A DNA stretch of 11,938 nt from an uncultured Microbacterium sp. (GTDB lineage Bacteria; Actinomycetota; Actinomycetes; Actinomycetales; Microbacteriaceae). Positions 1 to 7,046 of the stretch are shown piece after piece. The position numbers and the translations under genes were made by a program. The notes beneath the pieces were generated by a model. It saw only the letters and a program-made list of their open reading frames with translations, made no database searches and was not told the DNA's origin. The DNA lies in contig CALANM010000044.1 in NCBI GenBank assembly GCA_937926065.1, forward strand, positions 1 to 11,938. Direction: 5' to 3'. The stretch's first letter is position 1, and each line of letters begins with the position of its first letter.

Positions 1-189
1 TTCGACGTAGCGGCGCTGCCCCTCGGCGTAGATGGTGTCGAACGCGAGGCTCGACTTGCCGGAACCCGACAGCCCCGTGAACACGACGAGCGAATCGCGC
101 GGGATGTCGAGGTCGACGTCCTTGAGGTTATGGACGCGGGCACCGCGAACACTGAGCTTCGAGGAAGTGGCGACGGGGACGATTGGCAC
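1..189 (-). CDS. uvrA: UvrA excinuclease ATPase subunit, 5' part only
   Basis: The first 63 codons of the DNA-damage recognition subunit of the UvrABC nucleotide excision repair complex are present; the rest lies beyond position 1. The visible N-terminus has the family pattern: a short leader, then SVRGARVHNLKDVDLDIPR, then the Walker A loop GLSGSGKSS of the first ABC ATPase, followed by AFDTIYAEGQRRYVE. I place the start at a GTG (187-189). It has no Shine-Dalgarno sequence, but TAGACT lies 6 nt upstream, the arrangement of a leaderless actinobacterial transcript. The gene is separated from the MarR-type gene upstream by 139 nt, so it probably has its own promoter. uvrB lies about 1.3 kb away on the same strand. 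Identity is certain; the start is likely. Confidence 0.97.
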   Translation of the reverse strand, partial: MPIVPVATSSKLSVRGARVHNLKDVDLDIPRDSLVVFTGLSGSGKSSLAFDTIYAEGQRRYVE

Positions 190-195
190 CGGACA

Positions 196-201
196 AGTCT
201 A
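196..201 (-). promoter_or_regulatory. -10 box of a leaderless uvrA promoter
   Basis: TAGACT (minus strand) matches TANNNT and is followed by 6 nt (TGTCCG) and then the GTG of uvrA. Transcription would start at or within a base of the start codon. No convincing -35 is visible. Seen directly; the leaderless reading is inferred from known actinobacterial promoters. Confidence 0.6.
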
Positions 202-226
202 GGTCGAGCCTCGGACATCGGCTCGG

Positions 227-238
227 GACCGGGGGTTC
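227..238 (-). promoter_or_regulatory. Possible LexA (SOS) box upstream of uvrA
   Basis: On the minus strand GAAC-CCCC-GGTC differs by one base from the GAAC-N4-GTTC core of Gram-positive LexA sites. It lies 25 nt upstream of the proposed uvrA -10. uvrA is SOS-controlled in many bacteria, but a one-mismatch core is weak evidence in GC-rich DNA. Confidence 0.3.
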
Positions 239-270
239 ACACAGGTGCTGCACGGCGACGGCGCACGCGC

Positions 271-287
271 GGAGCCTACGCGGCTCC
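271..287 (-). terminator. Hairpin downstream of the MarR-type gene
   Basis: GGAGCC and GGCTCC form a perfect 6-bp stem around a 5-nt loop, about 40 nt past the regulator's stop codon and upstream of the uvrA promoter. There is no T-tract, so it could be an actinobacterial-type terminator or simply a chance GC-rich inverted repeat. Confidence 0.35.
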
Positions 288-328
288 CTCCTCCGACGGC
301 GACTCCGCGCACCAGCCGTCGAGCACAG

Positions 329-775
329 TCAGCGCGAGGCGTGGGAGCGTCGGCCGGCGAAACGGCCGAGCGCATCCCGCAGCCCCTCGATCTCAGCGAC
401 GTCCATGCCGACGCGCTCCATGATGCGCTCGGGGATCTCGAGGGCCTGCTCTCGCAGCCTGCGTCCATCCTCCGTGAGCCCGATCTCCAGGACGCGCTCA
501 TCGGCCACGCTGCGAGCCCGGGCGACCCTCCCCTGCGCCTCGAGGCGCTTGACGAGCGGCGACAGGGTCGCCGGCTCCATCGCCAGCTCATCGGCGAGCT
601 CGGCGAGCGACCGCGGCGCGCGCTCCCAGAGGGCCAGCATCACAAGGTACTGCGGGTGCGTGAGCCCCAGCGGCTCGAGCACCGGACGGTAGAGCGAGAC
701 GACGTTGCGCGCCGCCGTCACCAGCGCAAAGCACAGCTGGTTCTCGAGTCTGAGGAGGTCGTCGCGGGAGTCCAC
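329..775 (-). CDS. MarR-family regulator, OhrR-like peroxide sensor
   Basis: A 148-residue winged-helix repressor of normal MarR length. The N-terminus, LENQLCFAL at residues 10-18 followed by LYRPVLEPLGLTHPQYLVMLALWE, is the hallmark of the OhrR group. Cys15 aligns with the peroxidatic cysteine that inactivates OhrR on reaction with organic hydroperoxides. Tyr29 is kept, but the second tyrosine of Bacillus OhrR (position 40) is His here. The DNA-binding part is SLAELADELAMEPATLSPLVKRLE, followed by the wing (VADERVLEIGLTEDGRRL). The start is a GTG (773-775) with AGGATGGG upstream; the nearby ATG is out of frame. It is transcribed away from the 77-residue gene at 809 across a palindrome overlapping both promoters, which suggests control of itself and that gene. 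No ohr peroxidase gene lies in the window, so the sensed signal is inferred. Confidence 0.9.
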   Translation of the reverse strand: MDSRDDLLRLENQLCFALVTAARNVVSLYRPVLEPLGLTHPQYLVMLALWERAPRSLAELADELAMEPATLSPLVKRLEAQGRVARARSVADERVLEIGLTEDGRRLREQALEIPERIMERVGMDVAEIEGLRDALGRFAGRRSHASR

Positions 776-795
776 CCGCCCATCCTATTGCTTAG

Positions 796-801
796 TACAC
801 T
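796..801 (+). promoter_or_regulatory. -10 box of a leaderless promoter for the 77-residue gene
   Basis: TACACT is followed by 7 nt and then the ATG at 809. There is no room for a ribosome binding site, which points to a leaderless transcript. The box lies inside the palindrome at 792-803. Confidence 0.55.
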
Positions 802-802
802 A
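797..802 (-). promoter_or_regulatory. Candidate -10 box of the MarR-type gene
   Basis: On the minus strand TAGTGT fits TANNNT and overlaps the opposite-strand -10 almost exactly. It would leave a short leader with AGGATGGG before the GTG at 775. Inferred from position only. Confidence 0.4.
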
Positions 803-808
803 ATAGTC

Positions 809-1042
809 ATGACACGAAACGAACGCCGGAAGCCGATGCGTGAGCGAGCCCGTGAGGCCGGCGGCTGGTACGCGTTCCTCAACAGCAGGCTCATCCGCTT
901 CGCAGGACCGGCATCGGTCGGACCGTACGACACCGAGCCGGAGCCGGTGCGCACAGAGCGCGCATGCCCGCTGTGCGGCCATCCGATGTCGCAGCACACG
1001 TTCGATCGGTCGGGCCCCAAGCCCCTCATGCACTGCCCCTGA
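809..1042 (+). CDS. Small CxxC protein of unknown function (77 residues)
   Basis: I do not recognise a named family. The protein starts with a strongly basic stretch (MTRNERRKPMRERAREAGG), continues with WYAFLNSRLIRFAGPASVGPYD, and ends with CPLCGHPMSQHTF and a final MHCP. The CPLC pair, nearby histidines and the terminal Cys could form a small zinc site (inference). The ATG at 809 is preferred because the only promoter-like sequence (TACACT) lies 7 nt before it; the longer frame upstream is antisense to the MarR-type gene. The gene is divergent from that OhrR-like regulator over a shared palindrome, so its expression probably responds to the same signal. A thiol-rich protein under a peroxide sensor would make sense, but this is a guess. 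It ends 12 nt before the convergent VOC gene. Confidence 0.8.
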   Translation: MTRNERRKPMRERAREAGGWYAFLNSRLIRFAGPASVGPYDTEPEPVRTERACPLCGHPMSQHTFDRSGPKPLMHCP

Positions 1043-1054
1043 AGCGCCGGCCGT

Positions 1055-1477
1055 TCAACCCAGCCGGATCGAGCCGTCGGCGGCGATCTCCCAGCCCGGA
1101 TTGACTGCGATCTCCCACGGGTGCCCGTCGGGGTCGGCGAAGACGCCCGAATAGCCGCCCCACTCGGTCTGGCCCGCCGGCCGTGTGATCGCCCCGCCGG
1201 CTGCCTCGGCCGCCGCGAGGATGTCGTCGGCCTCCTCGCGAGTGCGGACGTTGTGCGCCAGGGTGACGCCGCCCCACCCGCCGGCATCCACGACGCCTGA
1301 GTCGGCCGCAAGCGCTTCACGCGACCAGAGCGCGAGCACCATGGCCCCGCTCTGGTAGAAGGCGACCTCGCCCGGCACGGAAGTCGGGTGCGGCTCCCAC
1401 CCGAGCGCACGGTAGAAGTCGATCGCCCGGCCGAGGTCGGCGGTGCCGAGGGTGATCAGGCTTACTCGCTGCTCCAT
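1055..1477 (-). CDS. VOC-fold (glyoxalase/bleomycin resistance superfamily) protein
   Basis: 140 residues, the usual length for a single-chain vicinal oxygen chelate protein with two beta-alpha-beta-beta-beta modules. The first module has LITLGTADLGRAIDFYRALGW; the second begins near residue 70 (VTLAHNV) and ends with FADPDGHPWEI. Glu122 sits at the usual metal-ligand position of the family and His75 could be another ligand. Substrate cannot be deduced: family members include glyoxalases, dioxygenases and drug-binding proteins. The ATG lies 10 nt after the uvrB stop with GAGG upstream, so it is probably cotranscribed with uvrB. No functional link to excision repair is evident. The gene converges with the 77-residue gene. 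Confidence 0.92.
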   Translation of the reverse strand: MEQRVSLITLGTADLGRAIDFYRALGWEPHPTSVPGEVAFYQSGAMVLALWSREALAADSGVVDAGGWGGVTLAHNVRTREEADDILAAAEAAGGAITRPAGQTEWGGYSGVFADPDGHPWEIAVNPGWEIAADGSIRLG

Positions 1478-1487
1478 CGTGGCCTCG

Positions 1488-3557
<2,070 letters not shown>

Positions 3558-3563
3558 CCGTCC

Positions 3564-3569
3564 AGCGTA
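3564..3569 (-). promoter_or_regulatory. -10 box of a leaderless uvrB promoter
   Basis: TACGCT on the minus strand, then 6 nt (GGACGG), then the uvrB ATG. The identical hexamer with the identical spacing serves the opposite gene at 3619-3624. Confidence 0.6.
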
Positions 3570-3582
3570 TGCCGGGCATCCG

Positions 3583-3598
3583 ACACCGGGACCGGTGT
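3583..3598. promoter_or_regulatory. Perfect inverted repeat between the uvrB and DUF4126 promoters
   Basis: ACACCGG-GA-CCGGTGT is a 7-bp perfect inverted repeat lying between the two divergent -10 boxes. Its right half overlaps a one-mismatch LexA-like core (minus strand GAAC-ACCG-GTCC, 3589-3600). It may be an operator for one or both promoters. No regulator can be named with confidence. Confidence 0.4.
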
Positions 3599-3618
3599 TC
3601 GCCCTCGGCGACTCCCCC

Positions 3619-3624
3619 TACGCT
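3619..3624 (+). promoter_or_regulatory. -10 box of a leaderless promoter for the DUF4126 gene
   Basis: TACGCT, then 6 nt (GGTGCC), then the GTG at 3631. No ribosome binding site precedes that GTG, which supports both this start and a leaderless transcript. Confidence 0.55.
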
Positions 3625-3630
3625 GGTGCC

Positions 3631-4242
3631 GTGCTCGAATTCCTGGTCGGCTCCGGTCTGGCCGCCGCTGCCGGCCTCAATGCGTGGATGCCGCTGCTCG
3701 TCCTCGGTCTGGCCGATCGGCTCGTCGAGGCGGTCGAGCTCCCCGCCGGCTGGACGTGGCTCTCCAGTGACATCGCCCTCTGGCTGGTCGGCATCCTGCT
3801 GGTCGTCGAGATCGTCGCCGACAAGATCCCCGCGGTCGACTCCCTCAACGACATCCTGCAGACGGTCATCAGGCCGGCGTCCGGCGGAGTGGCGTTCGGC
3901 GCGGGCGCGACCGCCGAGACGGTCCGGGTGGACGATCCGTCGTCGCTGCTCGCCGACGCGGTGTGGGCGCCGATCGTCGCCGGCGTCGTGATCGCGCTCG
4001 CGGTTCACGCCCTCAAGGCGTCGGCCCGTCCGCTCGCCAACCTCGCGACGGCCGGCCTGGCCGCCCCGCTCGTCTCCACGGCAGAGGACGTGTCATCCCT
4101 CGCGCTCGCCGTCGCCGCGATCTTCGTTCCCGTCCTGGCGGGCATGCTGCTCCTCGGACTCGTCGTCGCCGCGATCCTCGTCGTGCGCCGCCGCAGAAGG
4201 CTGCGCTCGTCGCGGCTTCCGGCGCCCCCGGCGCACGCCTGA
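3631..4242 (+). CDS. DUF4126 family membrane protein
   Basis: 203 residues counted from the GTG at 3631. I chose this start because the N-terminus then reads VLEFLVGSGLAAAAGLNAWMPLLVLG, typical of DUF4126 proteins, and a TACGCT -10 lies 6 nt upstream; a longer frame from 3547 would read through that promoter. The family hallmark DKIPAVDSLNDILQTVIRP with a following glycine-rich stretch is present in the first third. Hydrophobic segments are at about residues 4-28, 47-64, 112-130 and 165-190, followed by a basic tail (RRRRRLRSSR) expected in the cytoplasm. Its biochemical function is not known to me. It is divergent from uvrB and its stop lies 15 nt from the stop of the convergent coaE. Confidence 0.87.
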   Translation: MLEFLVGSGLAAAAGLNAWMPLLVLGLADRLVEAVELPAGWTWLSSDIALWLVGILLVVEIVADKIPAVDSLNDILQTVIRPASGGVAFGAGATAETVRVDDPSSLLADAVWAPIVAGVVIALAVHALKASARPLANLATAGLAAPLVSTAEDVSSLALAVAAIFVPVLAGMLLLGLVVAAILVVRRRRRLRSSRLPAPPAHA

Positions 4243-4258
4243 GCGCACCCGCAGGCGT
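4235..4258. terminator. Possible bidirectional hairpin between the DUF4126 gene and coaE
   Basis: ACGCCTG and CAGGCGT form a 7-bp perfect stem with a 10-nt loop that includes the DUF4126 gene's stop codon and reaches the coaE stop. Being symmetric, it could end transcription from either side. It lacks a T-tract. Confidence 0.4.
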
Positions 4259-4863
4259 CAGGCGGCCCCGCCGGTCAGCCGCGTCCACAGATCGTCGACC
4301 TGCGCGCGAGTGTCCTCCATGCTCCCCGCTGTGTCGATCACGACGTCGGCCAGCGCCAGCCTCGCCTCGTCGGACACCTGCGCGGCGATGCGCGACCGCG
4401 CCTCATCGGACGTCATCCCGCGCAGCTCGACGAGGCGTCGCTCGCGCACGTCGGCGGGGGCGTGCGCGACGACGATGAGATCCCACGGGTCATCGGCGCG
4501 GGCCTCGACCAGCAGCGGCACGTCGTAGACGACCACCGCATCGGCATCCGCCGCGAAGGCCGCGCCGAAGCGGCGGGCGGACTCCGACCGCACGGCCGGG
4601 TGCACGATCGCGTTCAGCTGCGAGAGCGCGTCCGCGTCGGAGAAGACGATCGCGCCCAGCGCCGCGCGATCGAGCTCGCCGTCGCCTCGGATCACCTGCT
4701 CCCCGAAAGCGTCGGCGATCGCTGACAGCACGGGCGATCCCGCCCGCTGCACGTCGCGGACGATGGCATCCGCGTCGACGATCACGGCGCCGTGCTCGGC
4801 AAGACGCGACGCGATCGTCGACTTCCCGGACGCGATTCCACCTGTGAGAGCGATGAGAGGCAT
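4258..4863 (-). CDS. coaE: Dephospho-CoA kinase
   Basis: 201 residues, normal length for the enzyme that phosphorylates the 3'-hydroxyl of dephospho-CoA in the last step of coenzyme A synthesis. The P-loop GGIASGKST is at residues 8-16. Other family features follow: DADAIVRDV, LNAIVHPAV and DVPLLVEA, then the lid and adenine-binding part with VVAHAPADVRERRLVELRG. The ATG at 4861-4863 gives the correct MPLIALTGGI start. The frame stays open far upstream to 6120, but that extension is antisense to the exported-protein genes and has no family match. No clear Shine-Dalgarno precedes the ATG. In other actinobacteria coaE lies close to rpsA; here 5.9 kb separates them, so coaE must use a local promoter. 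Two TGAGG repeats lie immediately upstream of its start. Confidence 0.97.
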   Translation of the reverse strand: MPLIALTGGIASGKSTIASRLAEHGAVIVDADAIVRDVQRAGSPVLSAIADAFGEQVIRGDGELDRAALGAIVFSDADALSQLNAIVHPAVRSESARRFGAAFAADADAVVVYDVPLLVEARADDPWDLIVVAHAPADVRERRLVELRGMTSDEARSRIAAQVSDEARLALADVVIDTAGSMEDTRAQVDDLWTRLTGGAA

Positions 4864-4867
4864 GCAA

Positions 4868-4950
4868 ATGAGGATGTCATGAGGTGGCGGTGCTGATCTC
4901 CTACGGCAAGGCCAAGCGGCGCCTGAGGCGTCCTTGAGGGGAACCTGAGG
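4868..4950 (+). repeat. Array of TGAGG repeats in one 11-nt phase (candidate response-regulator sites)
   Basis: TGAGG occurs at 4869, 4880, 4924, 4935 and 4946. Spacings are 11, 44, 11 and 11, so all five share one 11-nt phase. The two upstream copies read ATGAGG; the last three extend to CCTGAGG, CTTGAGG and CCTGAGG. The positions in between (4891, 4902, 4913) hold only degenerate matches. Tandem half-sites at 11-nt spacing ending just before a -10 are typical of PhoB/OmpR-type response regulators, and one is encoded at 7047-7853. The repeats are seen directly; the protein that binds them is inferred. Confidence 0.65.
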
Positions 4951-4959
4951 GTGCCTCCC

Positions 4960-4965
4960 TAATGT
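4960..4965 (+). promoter_or_regulatory. -10 box of the export-cassette promoter
   Basis: TAATGT is the best -10 in the 318-nt gap and lies 9 nt after the last TGAGG repeat. The -35 position (about 4937-4942) holds no TTGACA and is covered by the repeats, as expected for a promoter that depends on an activator. Predicted transcription start is about 4971-4972. Confidence 0.5.
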
Positions 4966-4970
4966 CGTCT

Positions 4971-5147
4971 CTCGGCGGACGAACCCCCGTTCCGAAGCCG
5001 CCGAGCGGGAACCCGAACCCGACCGGCACACCCGACCAGCCCGTCTGAACAGACCGTGCTGACACACCTCGGTCTGCCCGAACAGACCGACCCGACCGAC
5101 CGGCCAGGCCCCCCGAAGGCGCCGTGCCGGTGGGCTGGTCGGCGTGT
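4971..5147 (+). promoter_or_regulatory. Candidate structured 5' leader RNA of the export cassette
   Basis: A hairpin with arms 4971-4978 and 4998-5005 (CTCGGCGG/CCGCCGAG) comes first; its loop contains GAAC-CCCC-GTTC. A long-range stem then pairs 5028-5042 with 5132-5147 (15 bp, one bulged C at 5143, core CCGACCAGCCC/GGGCTGGTCGG). Inside it are three smaller stems: GTCT/AGAC (5043-5046/5051-5054), TCGGTCTG/CAGACCGA (5069-5076/5083-5090) and ACCGGC/GCCGGT (5099-5104/5126-5131). The first and last abut the closing stem directly, giving a compact multibranch fold 34 nt before the first gene. No known riboswitch is recognised. The pairings are seen by eye; the fold and any function are inferred. 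Confidence 0.45.
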
Positions 5148-5181
5148 CCAGAAGCCGCACCCCCGCCTGAAAGGCTCCGCC

Positions 5182-5748
5182 ATGAACACCTCCACCCCCC
5201 GCAGCGCCGACGTCGCGCACAACGAAGAGCGCAAGACCAAGCGCCGCGCCGTCCTCGCCTTCGTCCTCGCCGCTCTCGCAGTCGGCGGCATCGGCGCCGC
5301 TGCGACGAGCGCCGCCTGGACTGACAATGTCTTCTTCTCCGCCAAGTCGGAGGCGGCCTCCTTCAATCTCCAGGGCTCGCTCGACGGCAGCACCTGGAGC
5401 GAGTCCGACAGCCAGGGAAGCATCCAGCTCGCCGTGCCCGCCACCACGCTGGCCAACCTGGTCCCCGGCGAGACCCGCACGGTCGACCTTTACGTGAAGA
5501 ACCTCGGCTCCGTCGGCGCGGCGCTCGCCTCGTCGGTCTCGTGGGCCGCCTCGCCGGCCCCCACCTTCACGACCGCCCCCGGCGTCTCCGTGGACGGCCT
5601 CGCCGCGACGCTCACCCCGACCGGCGGGGCGGGCGACACCGACCAGTTCCAGCTGAAGGTCACGACCGACGCCAACTGGGCAGTCAGCAACCAGGGCAAG
5701 AGCGGCACGATCATCGTCACCGTCACCGGCACCGCCGTCGCCCCGTAA
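5182..5748 (+). CDS. TasA/camelysin-like exported protein with SipW-type signal peptide
   Basis: 188 residues. The N-terminus has a charged region (NEERKTKRR, 14-22), a hydrophobic core (AVLAFVLAALAVGGIGAAA) and then TSA-AWTDNVFFSA. That pattern resembles TasA (TWA-AFNDIKS) and marks substrates of SipW-type signal peptidases; cleavage probably follows Ala44. The mature part is Ser/Thr/Ala/Gly-rich and cysteine-free, with LANLVPGETRTVDLYVKNLGS (residues 91-111) matching the TasA/camelysin beta-sandwich pattern, and ends TVTGTAVAP. In Bacillus these proteins form biofilm fibres; a surface or matrix role here is inferred. The ATG at 5182 is preceded by GAAAGG with a 7-nt spacer. The in-frame upstream GTG at 5056 lacks such a site and would put charged residues before the signal peptide. 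First gene of a three-gene cassette with the signal peptidase. Confidence 0.88.
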   Translation: MNTSTPRSADVAHNEERKTKRRAVLAFVLAALAVGGIGAAATSAAWTDNVFFSAKSEAASFNLQGSLDGSTWSESDSQGSIQLAVPATTLANLVPGETRTVDLYVKNLGSVGAALASSVSWAASPAPTFTTAPGVSVDGLAATLTPTGGAGDTDQFQLKVTTDANWAVSNQGKSGTIIVTVTGTAVAP

Positions 5749-5806
5749 TCCACCACAGCCACCACGCCTCAGAACCGCCACAGCGCGCAGAACAGAAGGG
5801 ACGCCG

Positions 5807-6370
5807 ATGCAGCTCATCCGACGCTTCGCAGACGTCACCCTCTGGCTCCTCGCCGCGGTGGGTCTGATGTGCGTGCTCATCTGGGGGGCCACCGCCACCG
5901 GCCACATCAAGCCGCTCATCGTCATCTCGGGCTCCATGGAGCCTGAGATCGCGACCGGCGACCTTCTGGTCGATGTGCCCGTGGAAACCGCCTCCCTCAA
6001 GGTGGGCGACGTGGTCAGTCTTCCGTCGGAACTGACGGAGAACCTCGTCACCCACCGCATCGAGAAGATCACCGATCGGGGGAACGGCGAATTCTCGATC
6101 TCGATGAAAGGCGACAACAACGCCTTCTCGGACGCCCTCGACTACACCGTCGGCGAAAAGGTGTGGCAACCGGCCCTTCAGCTCACCGGATGGGGATCCG
6201 TTGTGCAGAAGCTGACCACACCGCCCGTCGCGGTCCCTCTCGTCGTGGGGCTCATCGCTCTGCTCGGCATCGCACTGCTCCTTCCTGCGCCCGTCCGGCG
6301 CAGGGTCTCGGCCCCGGGAGCCTTCGCGAACGCCGAGCAGAGCGAGCAAAAGGAACCGGCGCTGCAGTGA
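5807..6370 (+). CDS. sipW: SipW-type (ER-type) signal peptidase I
   Basis: 187-residue membrane protease that removes signal peptides from a small set of partner proteins. A transmembrane segment spans about residues 10-30. The catalytic region ISGSMEPEIATGDLLV follows, with nucleophile Ser43. VTHRI contains His83 where ordinary bacterial enzymes have lysine, so this is the archaeal/eukaryotic ER-type Ser-His form to which Bacillus SipW belongs. The conserved KGDNN motif is at 101-105. A second transmembrane segment spans about 140-160, followed by a basic cytoplasmic tail (RRR). AGAAGGG lies 6 nt before the ATG. It sits between two genes whose products carry SipW-type signal sequences and overlaps the start of the downstream one, so those are its likely substrates. 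The symbol is by family, not proven orthology. Confidence 0.93.
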   Translation: MQLIRRFADVTLWLLAAVGLMCVLIWGATATGHIKPLIVISGSMEPEIATGDLLVDVPVETASLKVGDVVSLPSELTENLVTHRIEKITDRGNGEFSISMKGDNNAFSDALDYTVGEKVWQPALQLTGWGSVVQKLTTPPVAVPLVVGLIALLGIALLLPAPVRRRVSAPGAFANAEQSEQKEPALQ

Positions 6371-6936
6371 CGGCCGTGGGGAATCGCCTCCGCGCGATCG
6401 GCCGAACTCGAGCACTGGCCCTGGCCGCCGGACTCGTGCTCGCGATGGGGATCGCGGGCACGGTCTCCGGCATCCGGCCCACGCAGTCCGCGTGGACCGA
6501 TCGTGCGCACGTGTCAGCGGTCGCAGCCGCCGGCACCTGGGCGACGCCCGTCACGACCGGCTGCGTCGCGATGGACGCGAACGGCACTCCCAAGACGGGA
6601 GGCTCCTGCCATGTGACGTCCATCGTCGTCTCCGCGCAGTGGGGCGCGAACGGCGAGCGCATGCGCAACTACGACGTGACCTTCGCCTCCAACGCACAGG
6701 AGGGCTACATCCAGTTCACGGTCGACCTGTCGGCTGCCGGACCGGGCGGATTCTCCTGGGCGACGGCGGGGCTGACGGCGGGGAGCTCGCACGTGACGCC
6801 GACGAACGGCTGGACCTGCGCACAGCTTCCGATCCTCACCGGCAAGACGCCCACCAACTGGGGCTGGGGAGCCGCGAGCTCGATCTTCTTCCAGATCGCG
6901 GAGGACCGCGCCTCGCAAGCCGTCAAGTGCTCGTGA
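6367..6936 (+). CDS. Second exported protein with SipW-type signal peptide, four cysteines
   Basis: 189 residues from the GTG at 6367, which overlaps the signal peptidase stop (GTGA), implying translational coupling; GTG at 6376 is an alternative. The N-terminus is basic (NRLRAIGRTRA), then hydrophobic (LALAAGLVLAMGIAGTVSG), then TQSAWTDRAHVSA. This repeats the AWTD signature of the first exported protein, so the same peptidase probably cleaves near Ala-Trp. The mature region has four cysteines (TTGCVAM, GSCHVTS, WTCAQLP, VKCS), which could form two disulfides outside the cell, and aromatic-rich stretches such as NWGWGAASSIFFQIAED. I recognise no fold beyond a probable beta-rich domain. By analogy with Bacillus TapA-SipW-TasA it could be an accessory or anchoring partner of the first exported protein, but no TapA similarity is evident. 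Confidence 0.82.
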   Translation: MTAVGNRLRAIGRTRALALAAGLVLAMGIAGTVSGIRPTQSAWTDRAHVSAVAAAGTWATPVTTGCVAMDANGTPKTGGSCHVTSIVVSAQWGANGERMRNYDVTFASNAQEGYIQFTVDLSAAGPGGFSWATAGLTAGSSHVTPTNGWTCAQLPILTGKTPTNWGWGAASSIFFQIAEDRASQAVKCS

Positions 6937-6985
6937 GTGCGCCGCCACGCGGCTCCGCCGAGCCGAAGCGCGGTGTGTTCTGGGA

Positions 6986-6991
6986 TATCAT
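6986..6991 (+). promoter_or_regulatory. Candidate -10 box of the response-regulator gene
   Basis: TATCAT is the best -10 in the 110-nt gap after the export cassette. It would start transcription about 50 nt before the gene. No clear -35 is present; read-through from the cassette is also possible. Confidence 0.45.
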
Positions 6992-7013
6992 CACCGGTGC
7001 CGGTCACCGTGAT
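6990..7013. promoter_or_regulatory. Imperfect inverted repeat at the response-regulator promoter
   Basis: ATCAC(C)GGTG pairs with CACCGTGAT, nine base pairs with one bulged C and a 5-nt loop. It overlaps the -10 and the expected start of transcription. It could be an operator, a leader hairpin, or a terminator of the upstream cassette, although no T-tract follows. Confidence 0.35.
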
Positions 7014-7046
7014 GGGGTCCTCGGCCGGCGTACGGAAGGATTGCCG

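Larger units (their letters stand above)
792..803. promoter_or_regulatory. Palindromic operator between the MarR-type gene and the 77-residue gene
   Basis: TTAGT-AC-ACTAA is a perfect 5-bp inverted repeat in the intergenic region of the divergent pair, in an AT-rich island unlike its surroundings. MarR dimers bind short AT-rich palindromes of this type. It coincides with the -10 boxes proposed for both directions, so one bound dimer could repress both genes. Confidence 0.6.

Noticed and set aside
245..808. Longer plus-strand start for the 77-residue CxxC gene
   Set aside because: The upstream portion is antisense to the MarR-type gene; the promoter-like TACACT and the palindrome lie just before ATG 809.
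4971..5005. First leader hairpin as an intrinsic terminator or attenuator
   Set aside because: No T-tract follows and no leader peptide with a plausible ribosome binding site was found, so there is no support for classical attenuation.
5056..5181. Extended start (GTG 5056) for the TasA-like protein
   Set aside because: No ribosome binding site precedes it, it lies in the structured leader, and it would place about 42 charged and Pro-rich residues before a normal signal peptide. ATG 5182 has GAAAGG at good spacing.
4864..6120. N-terminal extension of coaE to 620 residues
   Set aside because: The added part is antisense to the export cassette, and the coaE family start MPLIALTGGI fits the ATG at 4863.
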